Below are positions 17,831-27,039 of a DNA stretch of 41,219 nt, in pieces. A program made the position numbers and the translations under genes. The notes beneath the pieces are model-generated. The model saw only the letters and a list, made by a program, of their open reading frames with translations. It ran no database searches and was not told where the DNA came from. Source of the stretch: Eubacteriales bacterium (GTDB lineage Bacteria; Bacillota; Clostridia; Lachnospirales; Lachnospiraceae); contig JAUNAK010000020.1 of assembly GCA_030527665.1 (NCBI GenBank), forward strand, positions 1 to 41,219, in the 5' to 3' direction. The stretch's first letter is position 1; every line of letters begins with the position of its first letter.

Positions 17831-18721
17831 TTACTGCATAGAACTGCATTCCAGAATGCATGCAGCTGCCTCTTCGGGAGACATCTGAAAGTGTTTGATC
17901 AGCTTTTTCTCAATCACATCTGCAGGAATCTGATCTTCCAGTTTATCCAGGATGAAGAGCTTTACTGCTTCCTTGCGACCTTCAGCAAGTCCATTCTTAT
18001 GTCCTTCAGCAAGTCCGTTTTTATGTCCTTCTACAAGTCCTTCTTTTCGTCCTTCCTCGCGTGCAAATTCTTCTCTCTCTAATGAATCCATATACTCTCT
18101 CCTCCAACGTCCTCGCTTTTTGGCGTTTTTTACTTCGTGGGACAGTCGTTGTGTAAAATCGGTTGTCGGCGAATTGCCTGCAACGAAATCGAGGAAATCC
18201 TTAAGCTCGTCGGATATTCCAAGATCATTTGCTCTGTCCGTACATAAGAAAATTTTATGTGTTCCATCGTGAAGCTGATAGGTAGGATCTTCCAGACACA
18301 TATTTTCAAATGAATATCGATACCACATGCGAGTCGGATCCAAATTGAAAGTACAGATAAAAATCACATAGCTGTCCGGCAGATTTTTGTAATCCTGACC
18401 GCGATCCAGCTGTTCCTGATCCATTGAACTCGTATAATAACGAGAACGCTTAATCAGATTTTTGTGATGTATGGTCTGCATTTCAATATCAAAAACACGG
18501 TTTTGATCATCTTCGACATAGACATCAAAGCGCACGGCTCGTGTTTCGGGATGACTCTCTATCACATGCTGTTGAGATATTTCTCGTAATTCCCGAATCG
18601 AGATATCCAGAATCAATTCCAGCAGCTCTTTTGCAAGGTCATGATTTTCCTGAAGTATTTTGCAGAACATAAAGTCATCTGCAAATGTCAGATCCTGGTA
18701 AGTCTTTGTTTGATTTTTCAT
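17831..18721 (-). CDS. Rpn family nuclease / PDDEXK-type transposase-like protein
   Basis: A 296-residue member of the Rpn/PD-(D/E)XK family (PDDEXK_2), a group of recombination-promoting nucleases found in many copies in Lachnospiraceae. The nuclease core shows Asp66 in RFDVYVED, and Glu80 and Gln82 in DIEMQ. The start, TYQDLTFADDFMFCKIL, is the usual opening. The C-terminal part contains a Glu-Gly-Arg-Lys helix built of 8-residue repeats (EGHKNGLA) encoded by 24-base tandem repeats. GGAGG precedes the ATG. It is isolated, on the opposite strand to its neighbours, consistent with an accessory gene. Confidence 0.88.
   Translation of the reverse strand: MKNQTKTYQDLTFADDFMFCKILQENHDLAKELLELILDISIRELREISQQHVIESHPETRAVRFDVYVEDDQNRVFDIEMQTIHHKNLIKRSRYYTSSMDQEQLDRGQDYKNLPDSYVIFICTFNLDPTRMWYRYSFENMCLEDPTYQLHDGTHKIFLCTDRANDLGISDELKDFLDFVAGNSPTTDFTQRLSHEVKNAKKRGRWRREYMDSLEREEFAREEGRKEGLVEGHKNGLAEGHKNGLAEGRKEAVKLFILDKLEDQIPADVIEKKLIKHFQMSPEEAAACILECSSMQ
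17979..18050 (-). repeat. three 24-bp in-frame tandem repeats in the Rpn gene
   Basis: Units 17979-18002, 18003-18026 and 18027-18050 encode EGHKNGLA-like octapeptides. The first two plus-strand units differ at two bases; the third is more diverged. Copy-number change would lengthen the helix without breaking the frame. Confidence 0.85.
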
Positions 18722-19059
18722 AGAACCTCCTATTGAATAAAAAATGGCAGGATCTGTGAAAAATAGTATTCAAAAATTCATTCAATAAGCAATAGATATT
18801 GAATGAATAACAGAATACCAGAATATGCATCGGAAACCCTGCCGGTGTGTAATTGCCAAGCAAGGATTTCGGTGCAGAAGCGCACAAAGACAACGGAGAT
18901 GATCCGTAAAAGAAATGGAATGCGAAAATGACTTGCTTATGAAATACATTTTAACATGAATACGGCTGACGAAAAAGTGGTACACTTGGATTAGTTGCAG
19001 GGTTAGTACATGCTTTACTTCTGCAAATGAGAAATGTTTCAAAAATGTGAAGAAAGTCG
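18722..19059. other. intergenic region upstream of the Rpn gene and rpsT
   Basis: About 340 bases hold no convincing gene. A perfect 12-base inverted repeat, ATTCATTCAATA (18776-18787) and TATTGAATGAAT (18797-18808), lies upstream of the Rpn gene and could be its operator or a leader hairpin; the octamer TATTGAAT recurs at 18731. Nothing else was recognised. Confidence 0.5.
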
Positions 19060-19088
19060 TTGACAAACATACGGAACTGGGATATTCT
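19060..19088 (+). promoter_or_regulatory. rpsT promoter
   Basis: TTGACA (19060-19065), a 17-base spacer, then TATTCT (19083-19088). The leader to the start codon is about 75 bases. Confidence 0.75.
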
Positions 19089-19170
19089 AATTAAGCGTGT
19101 TTCGAAGTGGAAAAGTGTCGTCCTATAAGATTCACGATATTTACAAATACATATACAGGAGGTGTACAGT

Positions 19171-19434
19171 TTGGCTAACATTAAATCTGCTAAAAAGAGA
19201 GTTATCGTAAACGCTAAGAAAGCAGCTAGAAACCAGTCCATCAAATCTGGTGTTAAGACTGCAATCAAGAAAGTAGAGGCTGCCGTTGCTGCAAACGACA
19301 AAGAGGCTGCAGCTGCTGCTCTGATCAATGCTACTTCTACTATTGACAAAGCTGAGACAAAAGGCGTTCTTCATAAAAACAACGCAGCTAGAAAAGTTTC
19401 CCGCTTAAGCAAAGCTGTAAACTCTATTCAGTAA
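19171..19434 (+). CDS. rpsT: 30S ribosomal protein S20
   Basis: An 87-residue basic protein, starting MANIKSAKKRVIVNAKKAARNQ in family style, that binds 16S rRNA early in 30S assembly. The start is TTG at 19171, six bases after AGGAGGTG; a GTG at 19162 overlaps that site and is unlikely. TTG starts are common for rpsT and allow feedback control. It has its own promoter and terminator. Confidence 0.97.
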   Translation: MANIKSAKKRVIVNAKKAARNQSIKSGVKTAIKKVEAAVAANDKEAAAAALINATSTIDKAETKGVLHKNNAARKVSRLSKAVNSIQ

Positions 19435-19459
19435 TCGTTAATAGAATACGAATACATAC

Positions 19460-19503
19460 GAAAGCCATCCGGAGTCGTCGCCGGATGGCTTTCTTGTTGT
19501 TCT
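19460..19503 (+). terminator. intrinsic terminator after rpsT
   Basis: A perfect 13-pair stem, 19460-19472 / 19481-19493, followed by a T-rich run. Confidence 0.9.
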
Positions 19504-19508
19504 TAGGA

Positions 19509-19537
19509 TTGCGTCAGCTTGCAAAGTCGAGTATAAT
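19509..19537 (+). promoter_or_regulatory. promoter of the lepA-hemW-uvrA group
   Basis: TTGCGT (19509-19514), a 17-base spacer, then a perfect TATAAT (19532-19537). The leader before lepA is about 145 bases. Confidence 0.65.
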
Positions 19538-19691
19538 CGATGCGTATTATGCAAAACTATACCCTGCATGCGTCTGCCCTGCAGACCGGCGGGTTTTGAA
19601 GCTTTTATCCAGGCCTGCGAAGGCGGCTTTTCAAATGAAGGAGCCGATCTCTCAAAGGTATTTTTAAAAAGTAGAAAATGGAGGAACTGAT

Positions 19692-21506
19692 TTGTCTGTT
19701 ATTGATCAGAGCAGAATCCGCAACTTTTGTATCGTTGCACATATCGACCACGGTAAATCTACCCTGGCGGACCGTATTATTGAGCAGACCGGCCTGTTGA
19801 CCAGTCGTGAGATGCAGAGCCAGGTCCTGGACAATATGGATCTGGAGAGAGAACGTGGTATTACCATTAAGGCACAGGCCTGCCGTACCATCTATAAGGC
19901 GCAGGACGGAGAGGAGTATGTTCTCAACATGATCGATACTCCGGGACATGTCGATTTTAACTACGAGGTTTCCCGAAGCCTTGCCGCCTGTGACGGTGCG
20001 ATCCTTGTTGTTGACGCGGCACAGGGTGTTGAGGCACAGACACTGGGAAATGTATATCTGGCCCTGGATCATGATCTGGAAGTATTTCCGGTTATCAACA
20101 AGGTGGATCTGCCCAGTGCGGAGCCGGAACGTGTGATCAATGAGATTGAGGACATCATCGGTATTGAGGCTGCGGATGCGCCGCAGATCTCTGCAAAAAC
20201 CGGATTGAACATCGATCAGGTTCTGGAGGCGATCGTTCAGAAGATCCCGGCTCCGGAAGGGGATGCGGAAGCTCCTCTGCAGGCGCTGATCTTTGACTCG
20301 GTATACGACCCCTATCGAGGCGTTATCGTTTCTGTTCGTATTAAAGAGGGATCTGTAAAACGCGGTGACCGGATCCGCATGATGGCAACCGGCGCTGAGC
20401 AGGAGGTCGTTGAAGTCGGTTACTTCGGTGCCGGTCAGATGATTCCGTGCGAAGCACTGGAGGCAGGTATGGTTGGCTATATTACCGCCAGCATCAAGCG
20501 GGTAGCCGATACCCGCGTAGGTGATACGGTTACCAATGCAGACCGTCCCTGCGCAGAACCGCTTCCGGGTTACAAAAAAGTGCAGTCCATGGTTTACTGC
20601 GGTCTGTACCCGGCCGACAGTGCCAAATATCCGGATCTTCGTGATGCACTGGAAAAGCTGGAGCTGAACGATGCCTCCCTGTTTTATGAGCCGGAGACAT
20701 CCCTTGCACTGGGCTTTGGTTTCCGCTGCGGATTCCTTGGTCTGCTGCATCTGGAGATCATTCAGGAGCGTCTGGAGAGAGAATACAACCTGGATCTGGT
20801 AACAACGGCACCGGGTGTTATTTATAAGGTTCACAAAACCGACGGCACCGTTATCGATCTGACCAACCCGTCCAACCTTCCGGATCCTTCTGAGATCGAT
20901 TATATGGAAGAGCCGATGGTCAAGGCAGAGATCATGGTTACCACGGATTTTGTCGGTCCGATCATGCAGCTTTGCGAGGAGCGCCGCGGTGAATACCAGG
21001 GAATGGAATATCTGGAGCAGACCCGTGCACAGCTGACCTACCATATGCCGCTGAACGAGATCATCTATGACTTCTTCGATGCACTGAAATCCCGCTCCAA
21101 GGGCTATGCATCCCTGGACTACGAGCTGCTGGGCTATCAGCGAAGCGAGCTTGTGAAGCTGGATATTCTGGTCAACAAGGAGCAGGTGGATGCTCTTTCC
21201 TTCATCGTATTTGAGCCTTCTGCCTATGAGAGAGGCCGCCGTATGTGCGAGCGTCTGAAGGATGAGATCCCGCGTCAGCTGTTCGAGATCCCGATCCAGG
21301 CAGCCGTAGGTTCCAAGATCATTGCCAGAGAGACGGTTCGTGCAATGCGTAAGGACGTACTTGCCAAGTGCTACGGCGGTGATATCTCACGTAAGAAAAA
21401 ACTTCTGGAGAAGCAGAAGGAAGGTAAGAAGAGAATGCGTCAGGTCGGAAACGTAGAGATTCCGCAGAAGGCATTCATGAGCGTGCTGAAGCTGGACGAG
21501 AATTAA
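19692..21506 (+). CDS. lepA: elongation factor 4 (LepA GTPase)
   Basis: A 604-residue translational GTPase that can back-translocate or remodel stalled ribosomes. The G1 loop AHIDHGKST sits at residues 16-24, DTPGHVDF near 80 is G3, and NKVDLPSA near 135 is G4. The C-terminal LepA domain ends near the lysine-rich [14 protein letters not shown]. Length is typical. The start is TTG at 19692 with GGAGG seven bases upstream. It probably heads an operon with hemW and uvrA. Confidence 0.98.
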   Translation: MSVIDQSRIRNFCIVAHIDHGKSTLADRIIEQTGLLTSREMQSQVLDNMDLERERGITIKAQACRTIYKAQDGEEYVLNMIDTPGHVDFNYEVSRSLAACDGAILVVDAAQGVEAQTLGNVYLALDHDLEVFPVINKVDLPSAEPERVINEIEDIIGIEAADAPQISAKTGLNIDQVLEAIVQKIPAPEGDAEAPLQALIFDSVYDPYRGVIVSVRIKEGSVKRGDRIRMMATGAEQEVVEVGYFGAGQMIPCEALEAGMVGYITASIKRVADTRVGDTVTNADRPCAEPLPGYKKVQSMVYCGLYPADSAKYPDLRDALEKLELNDASLFYEPETSLALGFGFRCGFLGLLHLEIIQERLEREYNLDLVTTAPGVIYKVHKTDGTVIDLTNPSNLPDPSEIDYMEEPMVKAEIMVTTDFVGPIMQLCEERRGEYQGMEYLEQTRAQLTYHMPLNEIIYDFFDALKSRSKGYASLDYELLGYQRSELVKLDILVNKEQVDALSFIVFEPSAYERGRRMCERLKDEIPRQLFEIPIQAAVGSKIIARETVRAMRKDVLAKCYGGDISRKKKLLEKQKEGKKRMRQVGNVEIPQKAFMSVLKLDEN

Positions 21507-21625
21507 AGAGAGTATAAGTGCCGGCGGACTCAGAGCACCTGCTCATGGTATTGGCACAGTACCCGCAGCTGTTCTGTGAAAAAGTGACGTTTGAAAATTG
21601 CTCAGAAAAGAAAGAGGGGGAGACA

Positions 21626-22897
21626 GTGGAGATTTATATCCATATACCGGTGTGTGCGCGGAAGTGTGCATACTGCGATTTCCTGAGCTTCCCCATGGGA
21701 AGGGCTGTGCAGGAAGCGTATAAGAATGCGCTGCTTTCGGAGATACGGTCCCGTTCGGACTGGATGATCTCCAAAAGTACGGAACCGGAGGATCGGGAGG
21801 TTTCCTCTGTTTTTATCGGAGGGGGAACGCCGTCTATTTTTCCGGCGGAATGGATCGAAGAGATCCTGGATGAGGTGCGGAGATTCTTCCATATAATAAC
21901 GGATGCGGAGATATCCATCGAAGCTAATCCGGGAACCGTAAAGAAAAGAGATCTGGAGATCTACCGCCGTGCAGGCATCAACCGAATCAGTTTCGGCTGT
22001 CAGTCTGCCGATGACCGGGAGCTGAGGCTGCTGGGACGCATCCATACCTGGGAGCGGTTTCTGGAAAGCTATACCTGGGCAAGAGAAGCCGGTTTTTCCA
22101 ATATCAATGTAGATCTGATGAGTGCGCTTCCGGGACAGACTGTGGAATCCTGGGAACGGTCGCTTCGGTCCGTGGCAGAGCTGGGGGCCGAGCATATCTC
22201 TGCCTACAGTCTGATCATCGAAGAAGGAACTCCGTTCTATGAGATGTATGCGGAGGCAGATGAGGCGCGGCGGCTGGATACCGCTTCGGCGGGCAGGCAG
22301 CCGCAGGAGAGCACATCCGATGACGGGCAGATCCCAGAACGTGATGCAGAGAACGGTACAGCAGAGCGGCAGAACGGTTCGTATGGCGACGCTGCTGCCC
22401 TGCTTCCGGATGAGGAAAGCGAGCGGTTGATGTATGAACGTACAGAGACGATTCTGGCGGAATACGGCTATCACCGCTATGAGATCTCCAATTATACAAA
22501 GGACGGTCGGGAATGCCGGCATAATGTGGGCTACTGGACCGGAATCCCCTATCTGGGAATGGGATTGGGAGCTTCTTCCTATGACGGAGCAGCCCGGTTC
22601 CGCAATACCGATGAGCTGACCGATTATCTGAACGGGGATTTTGAACCGAAAGAGATCGAGTATCTGGACACCGAAGATCTGCAGGCGGAATGTATGATTC
22701 TGGGACTGCGCATGACTGCAGGCGTTTCCGAAAGAGAGTTTGCAGATCGTTTCGGGAAGTCGACGGAGGCGGTCTACGGACCGGTGATCCGCAAATATGA
22801 ACAGGCAGGTCTTTTGGAACGAAGAGAAGGGCGAATCATGCTGACAAGAGAAGGACTCTCCCTGTCCAATACGGTCATGGCAGATTTTCTTCCATAA
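21626..22897 (+). CDS. hemW: radical SAM protein HemW (coproporphyrinogen dehydrogenase-like)
   Basis: A 423-residue radical SAM protein that binds heme and acts as a heme chaperone; it was formerly annotated HemN. The cluster motif C-x3-C-x2-C is at Cys10, Cys14 and Cys17, after [14 protein letters not shown] near residue 70 contacts SAM, and the C-terminal domain contains [16 protein letters not shown]. The GTG at 21626 follows GAGGGGGAG and fits the family start; an open GTG at 21518 would add 36 unrelated residues. Between about residues 208 and 255 there is a hydrophilic Asp/Glu/Ser/Gln-rich insert of about 45 residues not usual in the family. lepA lies 119 bases upstream and uvrA 16 bases downstream. 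Confidence 0.92.
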   Translation: MEIYIHIPVCARKCAYCDFLSFPMGRAVQEAYKNALLSEIRSRSDWMISKSTEPEDREVSSVFIGGGTPSIFPAEWIEEILDEVRRFFHIITDAEISIEANPGTVKKRDLEIYRRAGINRISFGCQSADDRELRLLGRIHTWERFLESYTWAREAGFSNINVDLMSALPGQTVESWERSLRSVAELGAEHISAYSLIIEEGTPFYEMYAEADEARRLDTASAGRQPQESTSDDGQIPERDAENGTAERQNGSYGDAAALLPDEESERLMYERTETILAEYGYHRYEISNYTKDGRECRHNVGYWTGIPYLGMGLGASSYDGAARFRNTDELTDYLNGDFEPKEIEYLDTEDLQAECMILGLRMTAGVSEREFADRFGKSTEAVYGPVIRKYEQAGLLERREGRIMLTREGLSLSNTVMADFLP

Positions 22898-22913
22898 AAA
22901 GAGAGGTAATAAT

Positions 22914-25745
22914 ATGGCAAAAAACAGCCATTTCATCAGGATCCGCGGTGCAGCGGAGAACAACCTGAAAGATATAGATATCGATATCCCCAGAGACCAG
23001 CTGGTGGTGCTGACCGGTCTGTCCGGTTCCGGCAAGAGCTCCCTGGCCTTTGATACCATTTATGCAGAGGGACAGCGCCGCTATATGGAGAGTCTTTCCT
23101 CCTATGCAAGACAGTTCCTCGGTCAGATGGAAAAACCCCGCGTGGAGAGCATCGAAGGCCTTCCGCCGGCCATTTCCATCGACCAGAAATCCACGAACCG
23201 CAACCCCCGATCCACGGTCGGAACCGTTACGGAGATCTATGATTATTTCCGACTGCTGTACGCCCGTGTGGGAACGCCCCACTGTCCGGAATGCGGCCGT
23301 GTAGTGAACCGGCAGACACCGGATCAGATGGTGGAGCAGATCATGCAGCTGCCGGAGCGAACCAGACTTCAGCTGCTGGCTCCTGTCGTTCGAGGCAGAA
23401 AGGGGCGCCATGAGAAGGTACTGGAATCCGCCCGCAAGTCCGGTTATGTCCGTGTCATGGTGGACGGCAATATGTATGAGCTGAGTGAGGAGATCACTCT
23501 GGACAAAAACATCAAGCACAACATCGAGATCGTCGTAGACCGTCTGGTGGTGAAGCCGGGCATCGAGAAACGACTGACCGATTCCATCGAGAATGTATTG
23601 AAGCTTTCCCAGGGACTGCTGTTGGTGGATACTATGGACGGCAATGTGATGAACTTCAGTGAGAGTTTTTCCTGTCCGTACTGCGGTGTCAGCATTGAGG
23701 AGATTGAGCCGAGAAGTTTTTCCTTCAATAATCCCTTCGGCGCCTGTCCGACCTGTGCCGGTCTGGGTTACAAGATGGAGTTCTCCGAGAAGCTGATGAT
23801 CCCGGATCCGTCCCGTTCCATCGATGAAGGAGCAATTGTCGTTCCGGGCTGGCAGTCCAGCTCCCAGAAGGGCAGCTTCACCCGCTGTATGCTGGAGGCA
23901 CTGGCCGAGGAATATAACTTCCGTCTGGATACGCCCATCGAGGATTATCCAAAGGAGATCTACAGGATCCTGATTCACGGAACCGACGGACATAGTGTGA
24001 AGGTGCATTACAAAGGACAGCGAGGCGAAGGCGTTTACGATGTGGCCTTCGAAGGGCTGATCAAAAACGTGGAGCGTCGTTACAGGGAGACGTTTTCGGA
24101 GAAGAGCAAACAGGAATATGAGAACTTTATGGATATCTCTCCCTGCCAGGACTGCGGCGGACAGCGTCTGAAAAAGACATCTCTTGCCGTAACCGTTGCC
24201 GACAAAAACATTTATGAGATCACCAACCTGTCGATCGAGGCACTGCTGCAGTATCTGGGAGAGATGCAGCTGAGCGAAACACAGCAGCTGATCGGAAAAC
24301 AGATCCTCAAAGAAATCCGTAACCGCGTGCAGTTCCTGTACGATGTCGGTCTGGATTATCTGAGTCTTTCCCGAGCGACAGGATCCCTGTCCGGAGGAGA
24401 GGCGCAGCGTATCCGTCTGGCTACACAGATCGGTTCCGGTCTGGTAGGTGTTGCCTACATTCTGGATGAGCCGAGTATCGGCCTGCACCAGAGAGACAAC
24501 AGCAAGCTGCTGGGTACCCTGGAGCATCTGCGTGATCTGGGCAACTCGGTGATCGTTGTCGAGCATGATGAAGATACGATGCGTGCGGCTGACTGCGTTG
24601 TGGATATCGGACCGGGTGCCGGCTCCCACGGCGGTGAGCTGGTAGCGATGGGAAGCGTGGACGACCTGATTGCCTGTCCGCGATCCATAACCGGTAAATA
24701 TCTGTCCGGCGAATGGCGGATCGAGGTTCCGGAGAAACGTCGGAAGCCTAAGAGCTGGCTGACGGTAAAGGGTGCCGAGGAGCACAATCTGAAGAAAATC
24801 GATGTGAAATTCCCGATTGGTGTCATGACCTGTGTAACCGGTGTATCCGGTTCCGGAAAGAGCTCGCTTGTGAATGAGATCCTGTACAAACGTCTGCAGA
24901 GAGATCTGAACCGAGCACTGGTAGTTCCGGGCAAACACAAAAACATTGAGGGAATTGATCAGCTGGATAAGGTCATTGCCATCGATCAGTCTCCGATCGG
25001 AAGAACACCCCGATCCAATCCGGCAACCTATACCGGCGTTTTTGATATGATCCGTGATCTGTTTGCAGCAACCTCCGATGCCAAGGAAAGAGGCTACAAA
25101 AAGGGACGCTTCAGCTTCAACGTAAAGGGCGGCCGCTGTGAGGCCTGTGCCGGCGACGGTATCGTCAAGATCGAGATGCACTTTCTTCCGGATGTGTATG
25201 TGCCCTGCGAGGTCTGCGGCGGCAAGCGGTACAACCGTGAGACACTGGAAGTAAAATATAAAGGAAAGAGCATTTATGATGTGCTGGATATGACGGTGGA
25301 GGAGGCACTGACCTTCTTCGAAAACGTACCGTCGATCCGTCAGAAGATGCAGACGCTGTATGATGTAGGTCTTTCCTACATCCGTCTGGGACAGCCGTCC
25401 ACACAGCTGTCCGGAGGAGAGGCGCAGCGTGTGAAACTGGCAACCGAGCTGTCCAAGCGCAGTACCGGCAAGACCTGCTACATTCTGGATGAGCCTACCA
25501 CAGGACTGCATTTTGCAGATGTGGATAAGCTGGTCACCATCCTGCAGCGGCTGACCGAGGGCGGCAATACCGTTATCGTTATCGAGCACAATCTGGATGT
25601 GATCAAGACCGCCGATTATATCATTGATATGGGACCGGAAGGCGGTGACAAAGGCGGAACCGTTATTGCGAAAGGTACGCCGGAGGAAGTGGCTGCCACC
25701 GCAGGCTCCCACACCGGAGAATATCTTCTTCCATATCTGAAGTAG
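22914..25745 (+). CDS. uvrA: excinuclease ABC subunit A
   Basis: A 943-residue DNA-damage sensor of nucleotide excision repair. Two ABC ATPase halves are visible: Walker [10 protein letters not shown] (Lys41) and GVSGSGKSS (Lys649), with signatures [12 protein letters not shown] and [12 protein letters not shown]. Zinc-binding cysteine groups occur near CPECGR, CPYCGV-CPTC and [14 protein letters not shown]. Length is typical. AGAGGTAAT precedes the ATG, 16 bases after hemW. uvrB is not nearby. Confidence 0.98.
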   Translation: MAKNSHFIRIRGAAENNLKDIDIDIPRDQLVVLTGLSGSGKSSLAFDTIYAEGQRRYMESLSSYARQFLGQMEKPRVESIEGLPPAISIDQKSTNRNPRSTVGTVTEIYDYFRLLYARVGTPHCPECGRVVNRQTPDQMVEQIMQLPERTRLQLLAPVVRGRKGRHEKVLESARKSGYVRVMVDGNMYELSEEITLDKNIKHNIEIVVDRLVVKPGIEKRLTDSIENVLKLSQGLLLVDTMDGNVMNFSESFSCPYCGVSIEEIEPRSFSFNNPFGACPTCAGLGYKMEFSEKLMIPDPSRSIDEGAIVVPGWQSSSQKGSFTRCMLEALAEEYNFRLDTPIEDYPKEIYRILIHGTDGHSVKVHYKGQRGEGVYDVAFEGLIKNVERRYRETFSEKSKQEYENFMDISPCQDCGGQRLKKTSLAVTVADKNIYEITNLSIEALLQYLGEMQLSETQQLIGKQILKEIRNRVQFLYDVGLDYLSLSRATGSLSGGEAQRIRLATQIGSGLVGVAYILDEPSIGLHQRDNSKLLGTLEHLRDLGNSVIVVEHDEDTMRAADCVVDIGPGAGSHGGELVAMGSVDDLIACPRSITGKYLSGEWRIEVPEKRRKPKSWLTVKGAEEHNLKKIDVKFPIGVMTCVTGVSGSGKSSLVNEILYKRLQRDLNRALVVPGKHKNIEGIDQLDKVIAIDQSPIGRTPRSNPATYTGVFDMIRDLFAATSDAKERGYKKGRFSFNVKGGRCEACAGDGIVKIEMHFLPDVYVPCEVCGGKRYNRETLEVKYKGKSIYDVLDMTVEEALTFFENVPSIRQKMQTLYDVGLSYIRLGQPSTQLSGGEAQRVKLATELSKRSTGKTCYILDEPTTGLHFADVDKLVTILQRLTEGGNTVIVIEHNLDVIKTADYIIDMGPEGGDKGGTVIAKGTPEEVAATAGSHTGEYLLPYLK

Positions 25746-25776
25746 ATTCGAAACACTGCATATACATACGCTGCTG

Positions 25777-25800
25777 CCCATGAGGGACATCTGTCATGGG
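25777..25800 (+). repeat. hairpin between uvrA and mreB
   Basis: CCCATGA (25777-25783) pairs with TCATGGG (25794-25800). No T-tract follows, so termination after uvrA is uncertain. The rest of this 147-base spacer shows no clear promoter. Confidence 0.45.
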
Positions 25801-25892
25801 CTTAGCCGGAGCGTGTCTGTGTTGGCTATGTACAGCATGGCAGTGAAGCAAACCGAAATTGCGTTTCGTCATTATAGAGAAAGGAAAAAAAT

Positions 25893-26891
25893 ATGCCCGT
25901 AACAGACATTGGAATCGATCTGGGAACGGCGACCATTATCGTATATGTAAAGGGAAAGGGTATCCTCTATCAGGAACCCTCTCTGGTTGTCTTCGACAGA
26001 GATGCAAATAAGATCCTGGCTTTCGGAACCGAGGCAGAGCAGATCCTCGGACGGACCCCGGGCAATATTGTCGGCATTCATCCGCTGAAGGGCGGCGTGA
26101 TCTCCGACTTCCGAATTACCGAGCGTATGCTGCGCTATTTTATTCGTAAATCCATGGGACTTCGAAATATTCTGAAGCCCCGTATCTGTATCTGTGTGCC
26201 CAGTGGTATCACCGCCATTGAGAAGAAGACCGTTGAGGAAGCGGCGTACCGCGGCGGTGCCCGTGAGGCCGTCATCGTTCGTGAGCCGCTGGTTGCAGCC
26301 ATGGGAGCAGGTATCGATATCATGCGTCCCTCCGGAAACATGGTTATCAACATCGGCGGTGACGTAACGGAGATTGCTGTTCTTTCTCTGGGAGGAATCG
26401 TCATTTCCCAGACGCTGAAAACAGCGGGAACCGCTTTTGACAGGGCGATTGCTGCCTATGTGCGCCGGAACTACGGCGTTATCATCACCGAACAGCAGGC
26501 AGAGGAGATCAAGATCAGTATCGGATCCGCCGATGATGACGGTGAAGATCTGCAGATGGAGATCGAAGGCCGTGATGCGGATGCGGGCTTCCCGCAGACC
26601 GTTGTGCTGAACTCCGAGATGATTCGTGAGGCAGTTGCGGAGCCGCTTCATGTGATCACCGAATCCGTGCGCGGAATTATTGAAAAAACGCCGCCGGATC
26701 TGGCCAATGATGTGGCAGAGCGCGGAATCGTTCTCACCGGCGGCGGAGCAATGCTGGCGGGACTGGAGACCGCACTGGAGAAGGCAACCGGCATTCGGAC
26801 CATGCTGGCGGAAAATCCGCAGCAGGCGGTAGCACTGGGTACCGGTCTGTATATACAGCAGATGTCCGAATTTGAAAAACGCAGACTGTAA
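25893..26891 (+). CDS. MreB/Mbl family actin-like protein, divergent
   Basis: A 332-residue MreB-type protein; these form filaments under the membrane that direct cell-wall synthesis. The first phosphate loop is IDLGTATIIVYVKGKG (canonical: IDLGTANTLV). The second reads NIGGDVTEIAVLSLGG from Asn153, where standard MreB has DIGGGTTEIAV. The adenosine motif VLTGGGAMLAGL near residue 280 is normal. The altered second loop replaces Asp, Gly and Thr positions that contact phosphate and magnesium, so ATP binding or turnover may be changed. No mreC or mreD is adjacent, so this is probably a second paralog rather than the main mreB. AGAAAGGAAA precedes the ATG. Confidence 0.88.
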   Translation: MPVTDIGIDLGTATIIVYVKGKGILYQEPSLVVFDRDANKILAFGTEAEQILGRTPGNIVGIHPLKGGVISDFRITERMLRYFIRKSMGLRNILKPRICICVPSGITAIEKKTVEEAAYRGGAREAVIVREPLVAAMGAGIDIMRPSGNMVINIGGDVTEIAVLSLGGIVISQTLKTAGTAFDRAIAAYVRRNYGVIITEQQAEEIKISIGSADDDGEDLQMEIEGRDADAGFPQTVVLNSEMIREAVAEPLHVITESVRGIIEKTPPDLANDVAERGIVLTGGGAMLAGLETALEKATGIRTMLAENPQQAVALGTGLYIQQMSEFEKRRL

Positions 26892-26907
26892 GGCAGAAGG
26901 ATGAACA

Positions 26908-27023
26908 ATTGTGAAACGTGTGCAGCGGCATATAACGGAGGGGTATAGGATCTGATGTTTTGTGTGCGGATCCCGTGTCAGGTCTCGCAGAGCCTGACCT
27001 GAAATTAAGCGGTGTTTCACAAT
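26908..27023. repeat. inverted repeats in the mreB-recD2 spacer
   Basis: ATTGTGAAAC (26908-26917) and GTTTCACAAT (27014-27023) are perfect complements enclosing 96 bases. Inside, GTCAGG-t-CTC (26977-26986) pairs with GAG-CCTGAC (26990-26998). The outer pair ends 17 bases before the recD2 start and may restrict its translation, or the whole block may be a small mobile remnant. Confidence 0.55.
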
Positions 27024-27039
27024 CAAAACAAGAGTAACG

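Noticed and set aside
17979-18050. CRISPR array at the 24-bp repeats
   Set aside because: The repeats are contiguous without spacers and encode protein in frame.
19605-21044. A 479-codon open frame on the minus strand opposite lepA
   Set aside because: It is antisense to the conserved GTPase, without ribosome binding site or domain.
22875-25790. A 971-codon open frame on the minus strand opposite uvrA
   Set aside because: It mirrors uvrA over its whole length, has no recognisable domains and has the composition of an antisense shadow; uvrA on the plus strand is unambiguous.
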